From NCBI RefSeq assembly GCF_024323335.1, contig NC_066581.1:443883816-443947815 (forward strand): DNA of 64,000 nt, given 5' to 3'. Within the stretch, counting starts at the first letter, position 1. Every line of letters starts with the position of its first letter. The position numbers and the translations under genes were made by a program. The notes beneath the pieces are model-generated. The model did not search any database, had not been told where the DNA came from, and was given only the letters and a program-made list of their open reading frames with translations. This document shows positions 47,354 to 59,176 of this stretch, piece by piece. The DNA is from Lathyrus oleraceus. Taxonomy: Eukaryota > Streptophyta > Magnoliopsida > Fabales > Fabaceae.

Positions 47354-50325
47354 GCATGGAAGATTATCCACAACCGGTTACTGGGTTAACAAAGGATAAA
47401 TCGACCGAAAAGAAAGGCATCGGGATACCAAAATAGGCATATAATGATGACCAATCAAAGGGAGCAACAATCATTACCAAGCAAACGGGTAAATGAAAGG
47501 CGATCCGCTGAGGATGAATTGCAGGCATCCGGCAATTATCCGCAGGGACTGGCTGGGGATATATTGATAAACAATCAATGATCTAGGGAACAAATCACTA
47601 GCAAATGGTGAAAAGACCCACTGGCGACTTCAAAAGGGATAACATTGCGAGCATACGGCAATGATCCAGAAGACAACTTGCTGGGGATAGATTGCTAGCA
47701 TCCGGCAATCATTCACAAGCAAAGGGAGGAATATCAACATCAAATATTAAATGAAGATAACCACAAAGAGTAACCATCATCGGTTAGGATGAACAACAAG
47801 GTTAACTCTGCAGAGGAGAAATTAGGGTTTACAACTACCGAATACGGGGTAGAATACCAAGAATCTGGCTGAGGAAACAAGAGGTTAACACTACCGACTA
47901 CTGGGTAGAAACCAACGACTCAGCTGGGATCAAATTGCAAGCATCCGGCAATTATCCACTCGTACCATAAGGCACAAACTCCGATGGGGAGAACAATCAC
48001 AACATGGGATTTACAACTACCGAATACGGGGTAGAAGACCACAAACTCCACTGGGGATAGGATTACCACAGGGAAACATAAATTCTGCTTGGGGATAAAA
48101 ACCGCAACAACAGAAAATCCACCGTCAACCAGAACGAACCACAAAGGTTACCTCTGCTAGGGGAAAAAAGATAGGACTTACGACTACCGAATACGGGGTA
48201 GTAGCCATACTCTGGTGGGAATAACCACAAATTAGGGTTTACATCTACCGAATACTGGGTAGAAAACCACAAACTCTTGCTTGAGGAATAAAAGGTATAT
48301 AACCACAAATTCCGCCAAAAAGCAAGGAACATAGGACTTACAACTACCGGTATAAGGGTAGAGGCCCAAAAAATTCCGCTGGGGGTAAATGAATTGATGT
48401 CGGTTACTGGGCAAACCATTCATTTCTTCCACAGGGAAGCACAAGAAACAGCTAACAAAAACGCCGATTCGGGATTGATCCGAAAAGACAGGCTGAATCA
48501 AAACACGTCCTATGAGGATATAACTCAATAGGAAAATCTATCCCAATATATGTGTTGGGAGGAAACGGGAGAAACCGCCATCCACGAGGATAATCTCAGT
48601 GGGGAACTGCAGAAGAAAAAAAAACAGACACTTTCTGCTTACGGGGCTGACTCTATATGGAGAGATTAACCACCCAACATCTGCTTGGGAAGATCTATAA
48701 AGAGATCTATAAAACCCATAGCAGGAGACAACAAACAAAAGATATATGGCAACCAATGCACTATGAATATCTGAATGTTCTATGATTATGCATGAATATG
48801 CGTACTTTATGCTTGATGAATGCTGACAAAACAGACATATCTAACACAACAGGCCCAGGAATCAAACGCCCGGTACTATACTTCCAGGGAAGAAACCAAC
48901 TGGAAAGCCAATCTGCTAGAGATCCACATGCTGTAAAGCAAAGATCTGTGGGTACTGCAGGGGAAACAAAGAGATCAGGATACACTAAATCTCTGAGCAA
49001 TGGATCAATAAACAACCCAAACAGGGTACAGAAAGTCACAACAGGCGAAACTGCCACCAAGACAAATCTGTAGGGGATCGGGAGAATCCTGAGGATATCT
49101 GCAGGGGATCCCAGCATCAACTGAGAAACAAGAGTTCATGGCTTAACCAATAACTGCTGCAAAAGCAACTCCAAACAACTCTGGGGAACAACCCACCGCA
49201 GGAGAATCATCCGAGTAGAATATAACATCACAAGCAACTCTACTGGGGAAAGCTGTCAGCTATCCTCTTGGGGAACAACCCACTGAAGGAGAAAGCACCA
49301 CACAAGTAGATTCTGCAACAAGCCACTCTACTCGGGGAGAACATACATCTGACGGATCACACAAGTAGATTCTGCAATATAGCCACTCTACTGAGGATCA
49401 AAAGTAAATCAGGAAATCATTCCAATCTTTGAGGATGCTAGAGCCACCAACCGACCCTACTGAGGATTGAGATAGCTTTCAACATGCAGAAACTGCCACA
49501 ACAACCATTCTGTATATTAAGCTAGAAAAAGGGGAATGCAACCATGCTGAGGAGAGACACCACAACTCCGCTGGCGACTGCTCTGAGGAGAGACTACTGC
49601 TGGAGAAGAACGCGAAGTCTTCAACAACATCTCTGCTTGCGATTATACTGGGGAACAACCCCACCAACAGCTCTGCTTGCGACAAATGCTGAGGAAAGCG
49701 GTAAGGTACCGGGATATCAATCCAACCACTGAATCTACCACAAGGAGAATATCCATGCTGGGGAGATTACTGCTGGAGAAGAAACTGAGTCTTCAACAAC
49801 AACCTCTGCTTGGGGAACAACCCCAACAGCACAATGGGAGAAAGAGGATATAACCCAATGCCAGGAATATGAACAACTGTCTTACCTGTTGGGAATCATA
49901 CCACCCTCGGGAGAGCACCGAGACATCCCTGAGTATCCTTTTGTCGTTGTGAATATTCACTTTGTTTAAAACAACAATTTTAAAAAAATTTGTTTAAAAC
50001 AATGACATTTTATCAATTAAAACATGCAAAACATTTGTTGAATTGAAACAAATAAGAGTGCAAATAATTGGATAAAAGCTCAAATTTATTTGATGGAATG
50101 GTAGCCTGCAAATGGCAAGACTCCATAGATCTGTACAAATTTGAAATCAGTGATATATATTGGAAGAGGGCTACATTGAACATAATGATCCTTTCTCTAC
50201 CAATTTGAATCTCGATATATGCGAAGCTTCAGTTGACGACGAATCGAGAATCCTCTGACAAAAGACGGCTGCGGAACAGAAAGTCTTGTCAGGATGCAGT
50301 TACTTGCCAAATCCCTAATTTTTGC

Positions 50326-50475
50326 CTAGATTGCCCCAGGGTGAGGTACTCAATCTAGCGGGATGCAAATATACTCATGTTTTCAAGTCTCTAATTTTTG
50401 CCTGGGTTACCCTTGCGGGTTCTCCACCGAGACGCTCATTTTTGTCTAAGCCGCCCTTTCAGGTTTTCAACTTAG
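50326..50475 (-). repeat. Triplet of hairpin units directly after the integrase stop, Ogre-E
   Basis: CTAGATTG/CAATCTAG lies at 50326-50358 and CTAAG/CTTAG at 50446-50475, with a decayed middle unit around 50401-50432 (ACCC/GGGT still pair). Spacing and order match Ogre-B. Confidence 0.6.
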
Positions 50476-50513
50476 CAAGCTATTCTGTTTTTCATTTGCA
50501 TATACCTTTTTTT

Positions 50514-53500
50514 TTAGGCAAAGTATTTCTTGACTGCATCTGAATTCACAGGACGAGTGAAATCCTCCCCATCCATTGTTGTAAGCATCAAAGCACCGCC
50601 TGAAAAGGCTCTCTTAACAACATATGGACCCTCGTAGTTTGGAGTCCACTTGCCCCTGGAATCGGGCACGAAAGACAAGACTTTCTTGAGCACGAGGTCA
50701 CCTTCTCGGAACACGCGAGGTTTGACCTTCTTATCGAATGCTTTCTTCATTCTCTGCTGATATAACTGACCATGGCACATGGCAGTTAATCGCTTCTCTT
50801 TAATCAAATTCAGTTGGTCATAACGACTCTGAATCCATTCAGCATCAGTCAACTTGGCTTCCATCAAGACTCTCATTGATGGGATCTCCACCTCTACTGG
50901 GAGAACAGCTTTCATGCCGTAAACAAGAGAAAAAGGGGTTGCCCCTGTTGAAGTACGTACAGATGTACGATATCCATGCAAAGCAAATGGCAGCATCTCA
51001 TGCCAATCTTTGTACGTAACTGTCATCTTCTGGATGATCTTCTTGATATTCTTATTAGCAGCTTCAACAGCCCCATTCATCTTAGGTCTGTAGGGAGAGG
51101 AATTATGGTGTGCAATCTTGAATTCAGCGCACAACTCATCCATCATCTTATTATTCAGATTAGATCCATTATCAATAATGATCCTTTCTGGCACACCATA
51201 GCGGCAAATCAGCTGGTTCTTGATAAACTTCACAACCACCTGTCTGGTCACGTTCGCATACGAAGCGACCTCAACCCATTTGGTGAAGTAGTCAATTGCT
51301 ACGAGAATAAACCTGTGTCCGTTGGACGCTTTTGGCTCAATCATGCCAATCATGTCAATTCCCCACATAGAGAAAGGCCATGGTGATGAAATCACATTCA
51401 GAAGTGTTGGAGGAATATGAATCTTATCTGCATAAATCTGACACTTGTGGCATTTCTTCACATATCTGCAGCAGTCAGACTCCATTGTCAGCCAATAGTA
51501 GCCTGCTCTCAGCATCTTTCTAGCCATGGCATGTCCATTGGAATGAGTACCAAATGAACCCTCATGGACCTCAGTCATCAACAGGTTTGCTTCGTGTCTA
51601 TCCACGCATCTTAGCAAAACCATGTCAAAATTTCTTTTGTACAGCACTTCACCACTGAGGTAGAAACTGCCTGACAACCTTCTCAAAGTTTTCCTATCTT
51701 TCACAGATGCCCGAGGTGGGTAGACCTGGTTCTGGAGGAAATTCTTGATATCAAAATACCAAGGCTTGTCATCATTTACTTCTTCGACTACAAATATGTG
51801 AGCTGGTCTATCCAAGCGCATCACGGCAATATTAGGAACTTCATTCCAATACTTGACTACAATCATTGAGGCAAGCGTAGCAAGAGCATCTGCCATCCGA
51901 TTATCCTCCCGAGGAATATGATGAAAGTCAACTTCTGTAAAGAAAGTTGAAATCCTTCTTGCATAATCTCTGTATGGAATGAGACTTGGTTGATTTGTCT
52001 CCCATTCACCCTTAATCTGATTGACAACCAGGGCCGAATCACCATATACATCAAGATGCTTGATTCTCAAATCAATACATTCTTCAAGTCCCATAATACA
52101 GGCCTCATACTCAGCCATATTATTCGTGCATTTGAAAGTTAGCCTTGCTGTAAGCGGAATATGTGTGCCATGAGGAGTAATGATTACTGCCCCAATTCCA
52201 TTTCCGTACTGATTCACAGCGCCATCAAACACCATCGTCCATCTGGAACCAGGTTCCGGACCTTCATCAAGTGTAGGCTCATCACAATCTTTCATTTTCA
52301 AATATAGAATTTCCTCATCAGGGAAGTCGTACTGAACTGACTGATGATCTTCAATTGGCTGGTGCGCTAAATGGTCCGCCAAGATACTACCTTTGATAGC
52401 TTTCTGAGCTCGATACTCAATATTATACTCAGACAACAGCATCTGCCAACGGGCAATCCTCCCAGTTAAAGCAGGCTTCTCGAAGATATACTTGATTGGA
52501 TCCATTCTGGATATCAACCAAGTTGTATGATTTATCATGTACTGGCGCAAACGCTTAGCAGCCCAAGCTAAAGCACAACACGTCTTCTCAAGCATAGAGT
52601 ACCGAGACTCACAATCAGTAAACTTCTTACTGAGGTAGTATATAGCAAATTCTTTCTTCCCCGATTCATCTTGTTGACCGAGGACACAACCCATCGAGTC
52701 TTCAAGCACAGTCAAATACATGATCAGAGGTCTTCCTTCCACAGGTGGAGACAAGATCGGAGGTTCGGACAGATATTCCTTGATACTGTCGAAAGCTTTC
52801 TGGCAATCCTCGGTCCAATCATGAGATTGATCTTTCCGGAGGAGCTTGAATATCGGCGCACATGTGGCAGTCATGTGGGATATAAATCTGGAAATGTAAT
52901 TCAAGCGGCCAAGAAAACCTCGGACTTGCTTCTCAGTTTTGGGCGCAGGCATCTCTTGTATTGCTTTGACCTTTGCAAGGTCAACTTCAATACCTCTTTC
53001 GCTGACTACAAAACCCAACAACTTGCCGGAACGGACTCCAAATGTACATTTGTTCGGATTCAAACGAAGTCTGAACTTCCTCAGACGCTGAAAACGCTTC
53101 AACAAATGCTCAACATGCTCAACTTCCGTTCGGGACTTAGCAATCATATCATCAACATAGACCTCTATCTCCTTGTGCATCATATCATGAAACAAGGTAG
53201 TCATAGCTCGTTGATACGTGGCTCCGGCGTTCTTCAAACCGAAGGGCATCACTCGATAACAGAATGTTCCCTAAGGTGTGATGAATGTTGTCTTCTCCAT
53301 ATCCTCTGGTGCCATTTTGATTTGATTATATCCGGAAAATCCGTCCATAAAGGAAAAGACTTTGAATTTAGCTGTATTATCTACCAACATATCAATGTGT
53401 GGTAGAGGAAAATCATCTTTTGGACTAGCTTTATTCAAATCTCTATAATCAACGCACATACGGACTTTTCCATCCTTCTTAGGAACAGGCACAATATTGG

Positions 53501-53977
53501 CCACCCATTGAGGATATGTAGAAGTCACCAGAAACCCCGCATCAATTTGCTTCTGAACTTCCTCTTTGATCTTCACTGCCATATCTGGATGAGTTCTTCT
53601 GAGCTTCTGCTTCACTGGCACGCACTCAGACTTCAAAGGCAGGAAATGTTGCACAATATCTGTATCTAGACCCGGCATGTCTTCATATGACCAAGCGAAG
53701 ATATCGGAATATTCTCGTAGCAAGCTGATCAAATCCTTCTTGACAGACTCTTCAAGAAGTGCCCCAATCTTCACCATACGAACACAATCCTCAGACCCCA
53801 AGTTGACTGTTTCTAAATCTTCAAGGTGCGGCTGAATGATCTTCTTCTCGTGCTCAAGGAGACGGGTAATCTCATCGGGAATCCCTTCAACATCATCTTC
53901 CTCTGCCTCGAATACAGGGGATTCAAAATTAGGAGATGGCGTTGGGTCATTATATTCAATGGGTTTTTAAGATCAAC
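50514..53977 (-). pseudogene. Ogre-E pol exon 2: reverse transcriptase, two RNase H domains and integrase
   Basis: Frames 53271-53801 and 50514-53252 are in the same phase, separated only by TAG at 53271-53273 where copy A has TGG. The frame is open upstream to about 53966, where one extra A relative to copy A shifts it. RT has VDYRDLNKASPKDDFPLPHID, FMDGFSGYNQIK and YVDD (residues 32-35 of the 912-aa frame). A gypsy RNase H follows (about 150-270), then a second RNase H with D343, E383 and D405 in VFDGAVN, EYEACIMG and YGDSALV. Integrase has zinc ligands H563, H570, C601, C604 and the core D633, D694, E730 with D-X35-E spacing, then a C-terminal domain. It makes and integrates the cDNA. All catalytic residues that I can place are intact. 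Confidence 0.9.
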
Positions 53978-54246
53978 CTGCATAATGATTTTAGTTAATG
54001 AAAAACTTTAGAATTTAAGACAAGCAAATCATTATGCAGATGAAAAATGTTGCTTTTATTCTTGTTTTTATGGGTTTTTTGTGATCACTGATTTCATGCA
54101 AAAAAGCAAAAAGTGAAAACAAATGGAAAAACAAATGTTTAACAATGCATTAATTGAATGAAACATCATTGTATATATGCTGCCAACAATGTCATCACTT
54201 CTCCTTTTGGCATGGGAGAAGGGTTTTAAACAAGGTGAACAATTAC
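53978..54246 (-). other. Putative Ogre intron (copy E, 269 bp)
   Basis: The minus-strand donor is GTAATTGTTC after CAGA, and the acceptor is ATTATGCAG before GTTGATC. There are no long ORFs inside. Boundaries coincide with copies A and B. After splicing, copy E would meet a stop soon after the join because of the extra base near 53966. Confidence 0.7.
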
Positions 54247-57200
54247 TCTGATCTATGGATGACCGTAGGAACATCTACAGCGACCCAATTGTGGCAGACA
54301 CCACCAGGTATGACAAAATTGTTCAAATCTTCTGCGTCCTCTTCCAAGATAGCAGCAGCTTCCTCTTCAGGTTGATCATCATGGATGAATCCTCCACTCG
54401 TGAACAAACCTTGCTCATTACATGCCCCAGAACAGTAGCCAATGCCAGCCCGGGATCTATTGTCTTCAAGCTCAATCACCTTCCCTAAACCAGCAACTGC
54501 ACCACATTCAATGGCCAGCTTTGCATCACGGTAGGAAGCGAATGATGGAGACTTCTTCTCAATCGGTTCATCAATAGATAAAGCTTGGAACGGAGTTCCA
54601 ACTTCATCCTCCGCGTCAATATAGGAGAAAGAAGACAAGTGGCTAACCAGGAGAGCCTTTTCTCCCCCTACCACAACCAGTTTCTTGTTCTTAACAAATT
54701 TCAGCTTCTGATGTAGGGTGGATGTCACGGCGCCAGCCTCGTGAATCCATGGTCTGCCTAAGAGACAGCTATAAGATGGGTGGATGTCCATTACCTGGAA
54801 GGTAACTTGGAAATCACTTGGTCCAATCTTGATTGGGAGATCAACTTCCCCAATCACAGTCTTGCGCGACCCATCAAATGCTTTCACAACAACCCCACTC
54901 TGCCTCATGGGAGGACCTTGATATGACAATCTGGAGAGTGTGGATTTTGGCAATACATTTAATGATGATCCAGTGTCCACCAGTACGTTGGACATAGCAT
55001 CTGATTTGCAATTTAGAGATATGTGTAAAGCCATGTTGTGGTCTCTTCCCTCCTCAGGGAGATCAGCGTCACTAAAACTCAAAGTGTTGCAAGCAGTAAT
55101 GTTTGCAACTATACTGTCAAACTGTTCAATGGTGACGTCGTGATCAACATACGCCAAATCCAGGACCTTCTGCAGAGCCTCCCTATGGGGTTCTGAATGT
55201 AACAGCAAGGATAGTATGGAGATTTTGGATGGCGTTTGTAGAAGCTGGTCTACAACGTTATACTCGCTCTTTTTGATGAGCCTCAGCATCTCATCAGATT
55301 CTTCACTCATAATGCCACTCGGGCCAACAGAAGAAGTGGGAGTCTTTTGTATGGAGGAGGGTCTGGCAACATCAAGTGCCGGATTCTGAATATTAACAGC
55401 GGTCCCCATAGGACGCTCAGCGGATTCAGAAGCAACAGGGGCTTTAGCAGGTGCAGAGAAAACACGACCACTCCGGGTCAGCCCACTTACATCAGCGATG
55501 TTGGTTACTGCAGTTGAGGGCAAAGGCACTTCCTTCCCATCTTGCGCAACAGGGTTATATCTGTACGGCACTACTCGGTCAGACGAATAAGGCACGGGGC
55601 CTGCAGGTTTAATCACCAAGGAGGGAGAAGCTTTCGGCTTGCTGCTATCATAGCGAATAACAACAGGCTCGGGTAACTTGAACACTGGAGATATAACATT
55701 AACCTCCGGTTCGTCCTCATCGACATTGCGATTCTGCATAATCTCAATGGTTCCTTCGTGTAATAACTCTTGCAATTCTCTACGGACCTGGTTGCAACCC
55801 AAGCGGTTCACCGAACAGATGCGACATTTGTCGTGGTCATGCTCCATGTGGCTGTACTGACACAGCAAACGATGTAATTCCACCAACGACTGTCGAATAT
55901 GACTTACATATTTGACCTTATATTTCCCAGGGCATCCCTGGACCATGTTCACAGACTTCTCATGCGAAGGCAATGGGTTCTTAGTGACATTTGGGCCTGA
56001 ATCTTCGAAGCTCAAAATCCCACACCTCATAAGGTCTTGATCCTTAGTCTTGAGTGGATAACAGTTTTCAATATTATGGCCCGGAGCTCCGGAGTGATAC
56101 ACATAATGCTGATCTGGTTTATACCACCATTGTGGGTTTGCAGGAATAGCAGGAGGATCCTTAGGAGTAACCAATTTCCTTTCCAACAAGGAAGGATAAA
56201 GCTCTGCATATGACATCGGAATCGGATCGAAGCTGATCTTCTTCCTATCATAACTCATGTTGGCCTGATTGGTTATGCTTCCACGAGGCTGGTAAGCCTG
56301 TTGCTGTGGACGTTGTTGTTGCTGATATTGCTGAGCATCTCTGAATACAGGGGCTATATGAGCCACCTGGTGCTGATGACCGGCACGGCGTGCGGGTTTC
56401 CTCTGAACAGGAGGTTTCCTTGATTTTCCATGGGATTGCACAGCATGTGCTTCCCCATCCTTCTTCTTAGCAAATGCTCCATACCGCTTGCTAGAAGAGT
56501 CTTCATCTTTCGCTAACCGTCCTTCACGGACACCTTCTTCCAACCTCATCCCCATATTCACCATCTCGGTGAAATCAAAGGGAGCACTAGCGACCATCCG
56601 CTCATAATAAAATGAACTAAGAGTCTTCAAGAAGATCTTAGTCATCTCTTTCTCTTCCAGCGGAGGAGTAATTTGAGCAGCCAGCTCTCGCCATCTCTGG
56701 GCGTACTCCTTGAAGGTTTCCTTGTCCTTCTGCGACATGGACCTGAGTTGATCTCGGTCAGGCGCCATATCGACGTTATACTTGTACTGCTTGACGAAGG
56801 CTTCGCCAAGGTCGTTGAAAGATCTGATATTAGCACTATCCAAGCTCATATACCATCTGAGCGCAGCGCCAAATAAACTGTCTTGAAAATAATGGATCAA
56901 CAGCTGATCATTATCGGTCTGGGTAGACATCTTCCTGGCATACATGACCAGGTGAGCAAGTGGACAGGTGTTCCCCTTATATTTTTCAAAGTCAGGCACT
57001 TTGAATTTGATTGGTATTTTCACACCGGGAACTAAGCACAACTCGGCAGCAGACTTGCCGAACAAATCTTTACCTCGAAGAGTCTTCAATTCCTTCCTCA
57101 GCTCAAGGAATTGGTCATTCATAGCTTCCATCTTCTCATTGACATCCGGGCCCTCAGACGGCTCGGAATGATAGATGGTGTCGTCTACCCTCGGCATGGT

Positions 57201-57512
57201 ATGCACGACAGGAGGAGCAGCAACAGGGACCGGGCTAGATGCCGGCATGTGAGCAAAGGTTGGAGCAGGGATATCAGGCATGAAACCTGGAGGCATACCC
57301 CAAGGGAACCCGGCTGGCATTGCGTGAGACGCAAAATGAGTACTGGCGGCGGGCACAGACGGAGCTACAATCTCAGAGATGACAGTCCTCTGAACCGGAG
57401 TTGCAGGCGGTTGAGCAGGTTGATTCTGGGCAGCAAGAAGTTGCTCCATCAAAGCGCCAAGTCTGGCGACCTCTTCTTTCAATTCTCAGTTCTCTTGTTC
57501 TAGCTGATCCAT
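54247..57512 (-). pseudogene. Ogre-E gag-protease (1079-codon open stretch, early nonsense)
   Basis: The likely start is the ATG at 57510-57512 (MDQLEQEN), but TGA at 57486-57488 follows where copy B has an Arg codon. Beyond it the frame is open to TAA at 54243. In order it has a coiled N-terminus (ELKEEVARLGALMEQLL), a Pro/Ala/Met-rich linker (20-110), a retrotransposon gag capsid core (about 165-310, FEKYKGNTCPLAHLV and YFQDSLFGAALRWYM), a basic Gln-rich RNA-binding region (about 345-400), a zinc-knuckle-like HSGAPGHNIENC whose first Cys is Tyr here, a Ser/Pro linker, and the aspartic protease with DTG at 836-838 (VDTGSSLNVLPKS). Gag packages the RNA and protease matures the polyprotein. 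RT is reached by splicing of the intron that follows. Confidence 0.9.
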
Positions 57513-57545
57513 AACTCTTGCAGAATTGGCTCGAGTATAGTACCG

Positions 57546-57811
57546 GTGAGTCAGCTTGTCTTCAAAATAAATGAAGAACACAGAGTCAGCACAAGAAGAC
57601 CAGAAACAAGGGTACCTGCTTATGCTAAATGATGCATGAAATGCTAATGCATATGCTTTATTTTATTTTCAAGGAACCCTTAGGGTATTATTTGCAATTT
57701 TGAATTTTACAAGCATTTAACTTCATTATGGAAAATATCTCATTCAATATATCGAGACAAAGAAGTACAACATTTTTGATTCAATTACAAGGAGAAAAGG
57801 AAAATAACATC
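57546..57811 (-). other. Ogre-E spacer between ORF1 and gag
   Basis: The spacer is AT-rich and noncoding, colinear with the spacers of copies A and B. It is just under 300 bp and nothing else is seen. Confidence 0.5.
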
Positions 57812-59176
57812 CTATGGATCCCTATTAGCTCGGGATGCTGGAAGACGAGAAGTGCACAGCTTCTTGATCTCTCTCTCATAGGCAGCTTCCATATCTGCTC
57901 TCTCCTTCGCAAGCTGATCATACTTCCTCTTCCAGATTTTGGAAGACTGAGGAAGCAGAGAGGTCCAAGTGTCGTTCGGATCGTCGATCACTCGATGCTC
58001 AAGAAATTCGATCAGAGCGTCCTTCTCCTTAAGCTGCTGAAGCAACTCCTCTCTTTCACGGATCCAAGCACGTGAAAGGTTTTCTTCTCTCAACTCCTCT
58101 ACACGTTGGGTAGGGAGGGTTGAAGGCCCAGCCACATCCAACGGTGTAGGTCTCGGATGGTCGTATGGCATCAAGTAAGTGGCAGCTCTCTGTCTGGCCC
58201 AGGAAGTATAAGGTTCCAAAGCAATGCAATTCTTCGGACCTAGCTCATTCCTACTCTTCTTGTAGATCTTGCGCCAAGCGCGGACGAATCTGGCTTTCAG
58301 GCCTTGGGGATCTTTACCCTCCTGAAAGAACACACCTTCTAACAGAATGTTATGAGGTTTATCCTTTAGGGGGAACCCAAGCTGACGTCGTGCGAGAATG
58401 GGATTGTAGCTGATCCCACCACATGTACCGAGAAGAGGCACATTAGGGAATTCACCATAATAGTCAATGATTTGGACGGTATCGTACACGCGATCATACC
58501 AAGAGATATCATCATTAGTGAGAGACATGAGTCTCTGAGACCACCGTAGACATCCCTTGTTCCCCTTAAAAGCAAGTGTCTGTGGCAAGTGCGAAATAAA
58601 CCACTTGTACAGCAAAGGCAGACAGCAGACAATAACTCCTCCACCCTTTGCATTCCTCAGATGCAAAGAGACATAAGCGTCACCCAACAAAGTCGGAACG
58701 GGATTAAGAACTGAGAAGATCCTAATGGCGTTCATGTCCACGAATTTGTCGAAGTTGGGAAATAAGACCAACCCATAGATGAGCAATACAAATAAAGCCT
58801 CAAAGGCATCCTCACTCATGGCCTTCCCATAGATGGTAGCTTGAGCGGCGAGGAAATCAGAAGGAAGACCCTGAATTCCACCTTTGGTAGTCAGATTAGC
58901 TTTAATCAAAGCTTCATCTATGTGCAACAAGTCTGCAATCTCTCGAGCGGTCGGAATACTCTCTAAGCCACTGAACGGCACCTGATCCAGAATAGGAATC
59001 CCAATAAGGTGAGAATACTCCTCCAAAGTAGGCAACAGCTGGAAGTCCGGAAATGAGAAGCAGTGATACAGAGGATCATAGAACTGAGCTACAGTACTCA
59101 TCAAACCCTCATCAACCTAAGTAGTCAACAGAGGCAGAAGTTTCCCATAACGAGCTTTGAAACCCAAGGGATCTAA
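57812..59176 (-). pseudogene. Ogre-E ORF1, split by copia-F and with one nonsense codon
   Basis: The frame runs from the insertion site at 59176 (DPLGFKARYGKLLPLLTT) to the stop at 57812 (ending SRANRDP), with TAG at 59117-59119 where copy B has a Gln codon. The rest, 430 codons, is open and closely similar to Ogre-B. It includes FYDPLYHCFSFPDFQLLPTL, FEALFVLLIYGLVLFPNFD, LLYKWFISHLPQ and the charged C-terminal coil (REELLQQLKEKDALIEFLEH). The first 40 or so codons should resume right of copia-F. The function is unknown, and the strong similarity between copies suggests past purifying selection. Confidence 0.85.
59172..59176. repeat. Presumed target site of copia-F (TCTAA), left copy
   Basis: These are the last five bases of ORF1 sequence before the LTR. 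Ogre-A reads GGATCTAATACAAAGG across the same place. The right copy lies outside the window. Confidence 0.55.

Larger units (their letters stand above)
45827..50513 (-). other. Ogre-E 3' UTR, about 4.7 kb with dispersed repeats
   Basis: The 3' UTR is noncoding and broadly colinear with 18521-22500 but expanded. It holds four copies of the ATTATCYA inverted-repeat unit, more than eight CTACC...GGTAG hairpin words, repeated ATCCGGCAATTATCC motifs (47165-47960) and repeated CTCTGCTTGGGGAACAACCC motifs (49100-49830). The left third and right end align best with Ogre-B, and the middle is rearranged. No protein-coding gene is supported. Confidence 0.8.

Noticed and set aside
48792..49073. 93-aa plus-strand ORF in the Ogre-E 3' UTR
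   Set aside because: It is antisense to the element, inside repeat-rich UTR, without motif or conservation in Ogre-B.
57546..57590. A second intron acceptor just before the gag LTHRY motif
   Set aside because: A TTTTGAAG word precedes the motif in E, but I could not find a consistent donor in the three copies.
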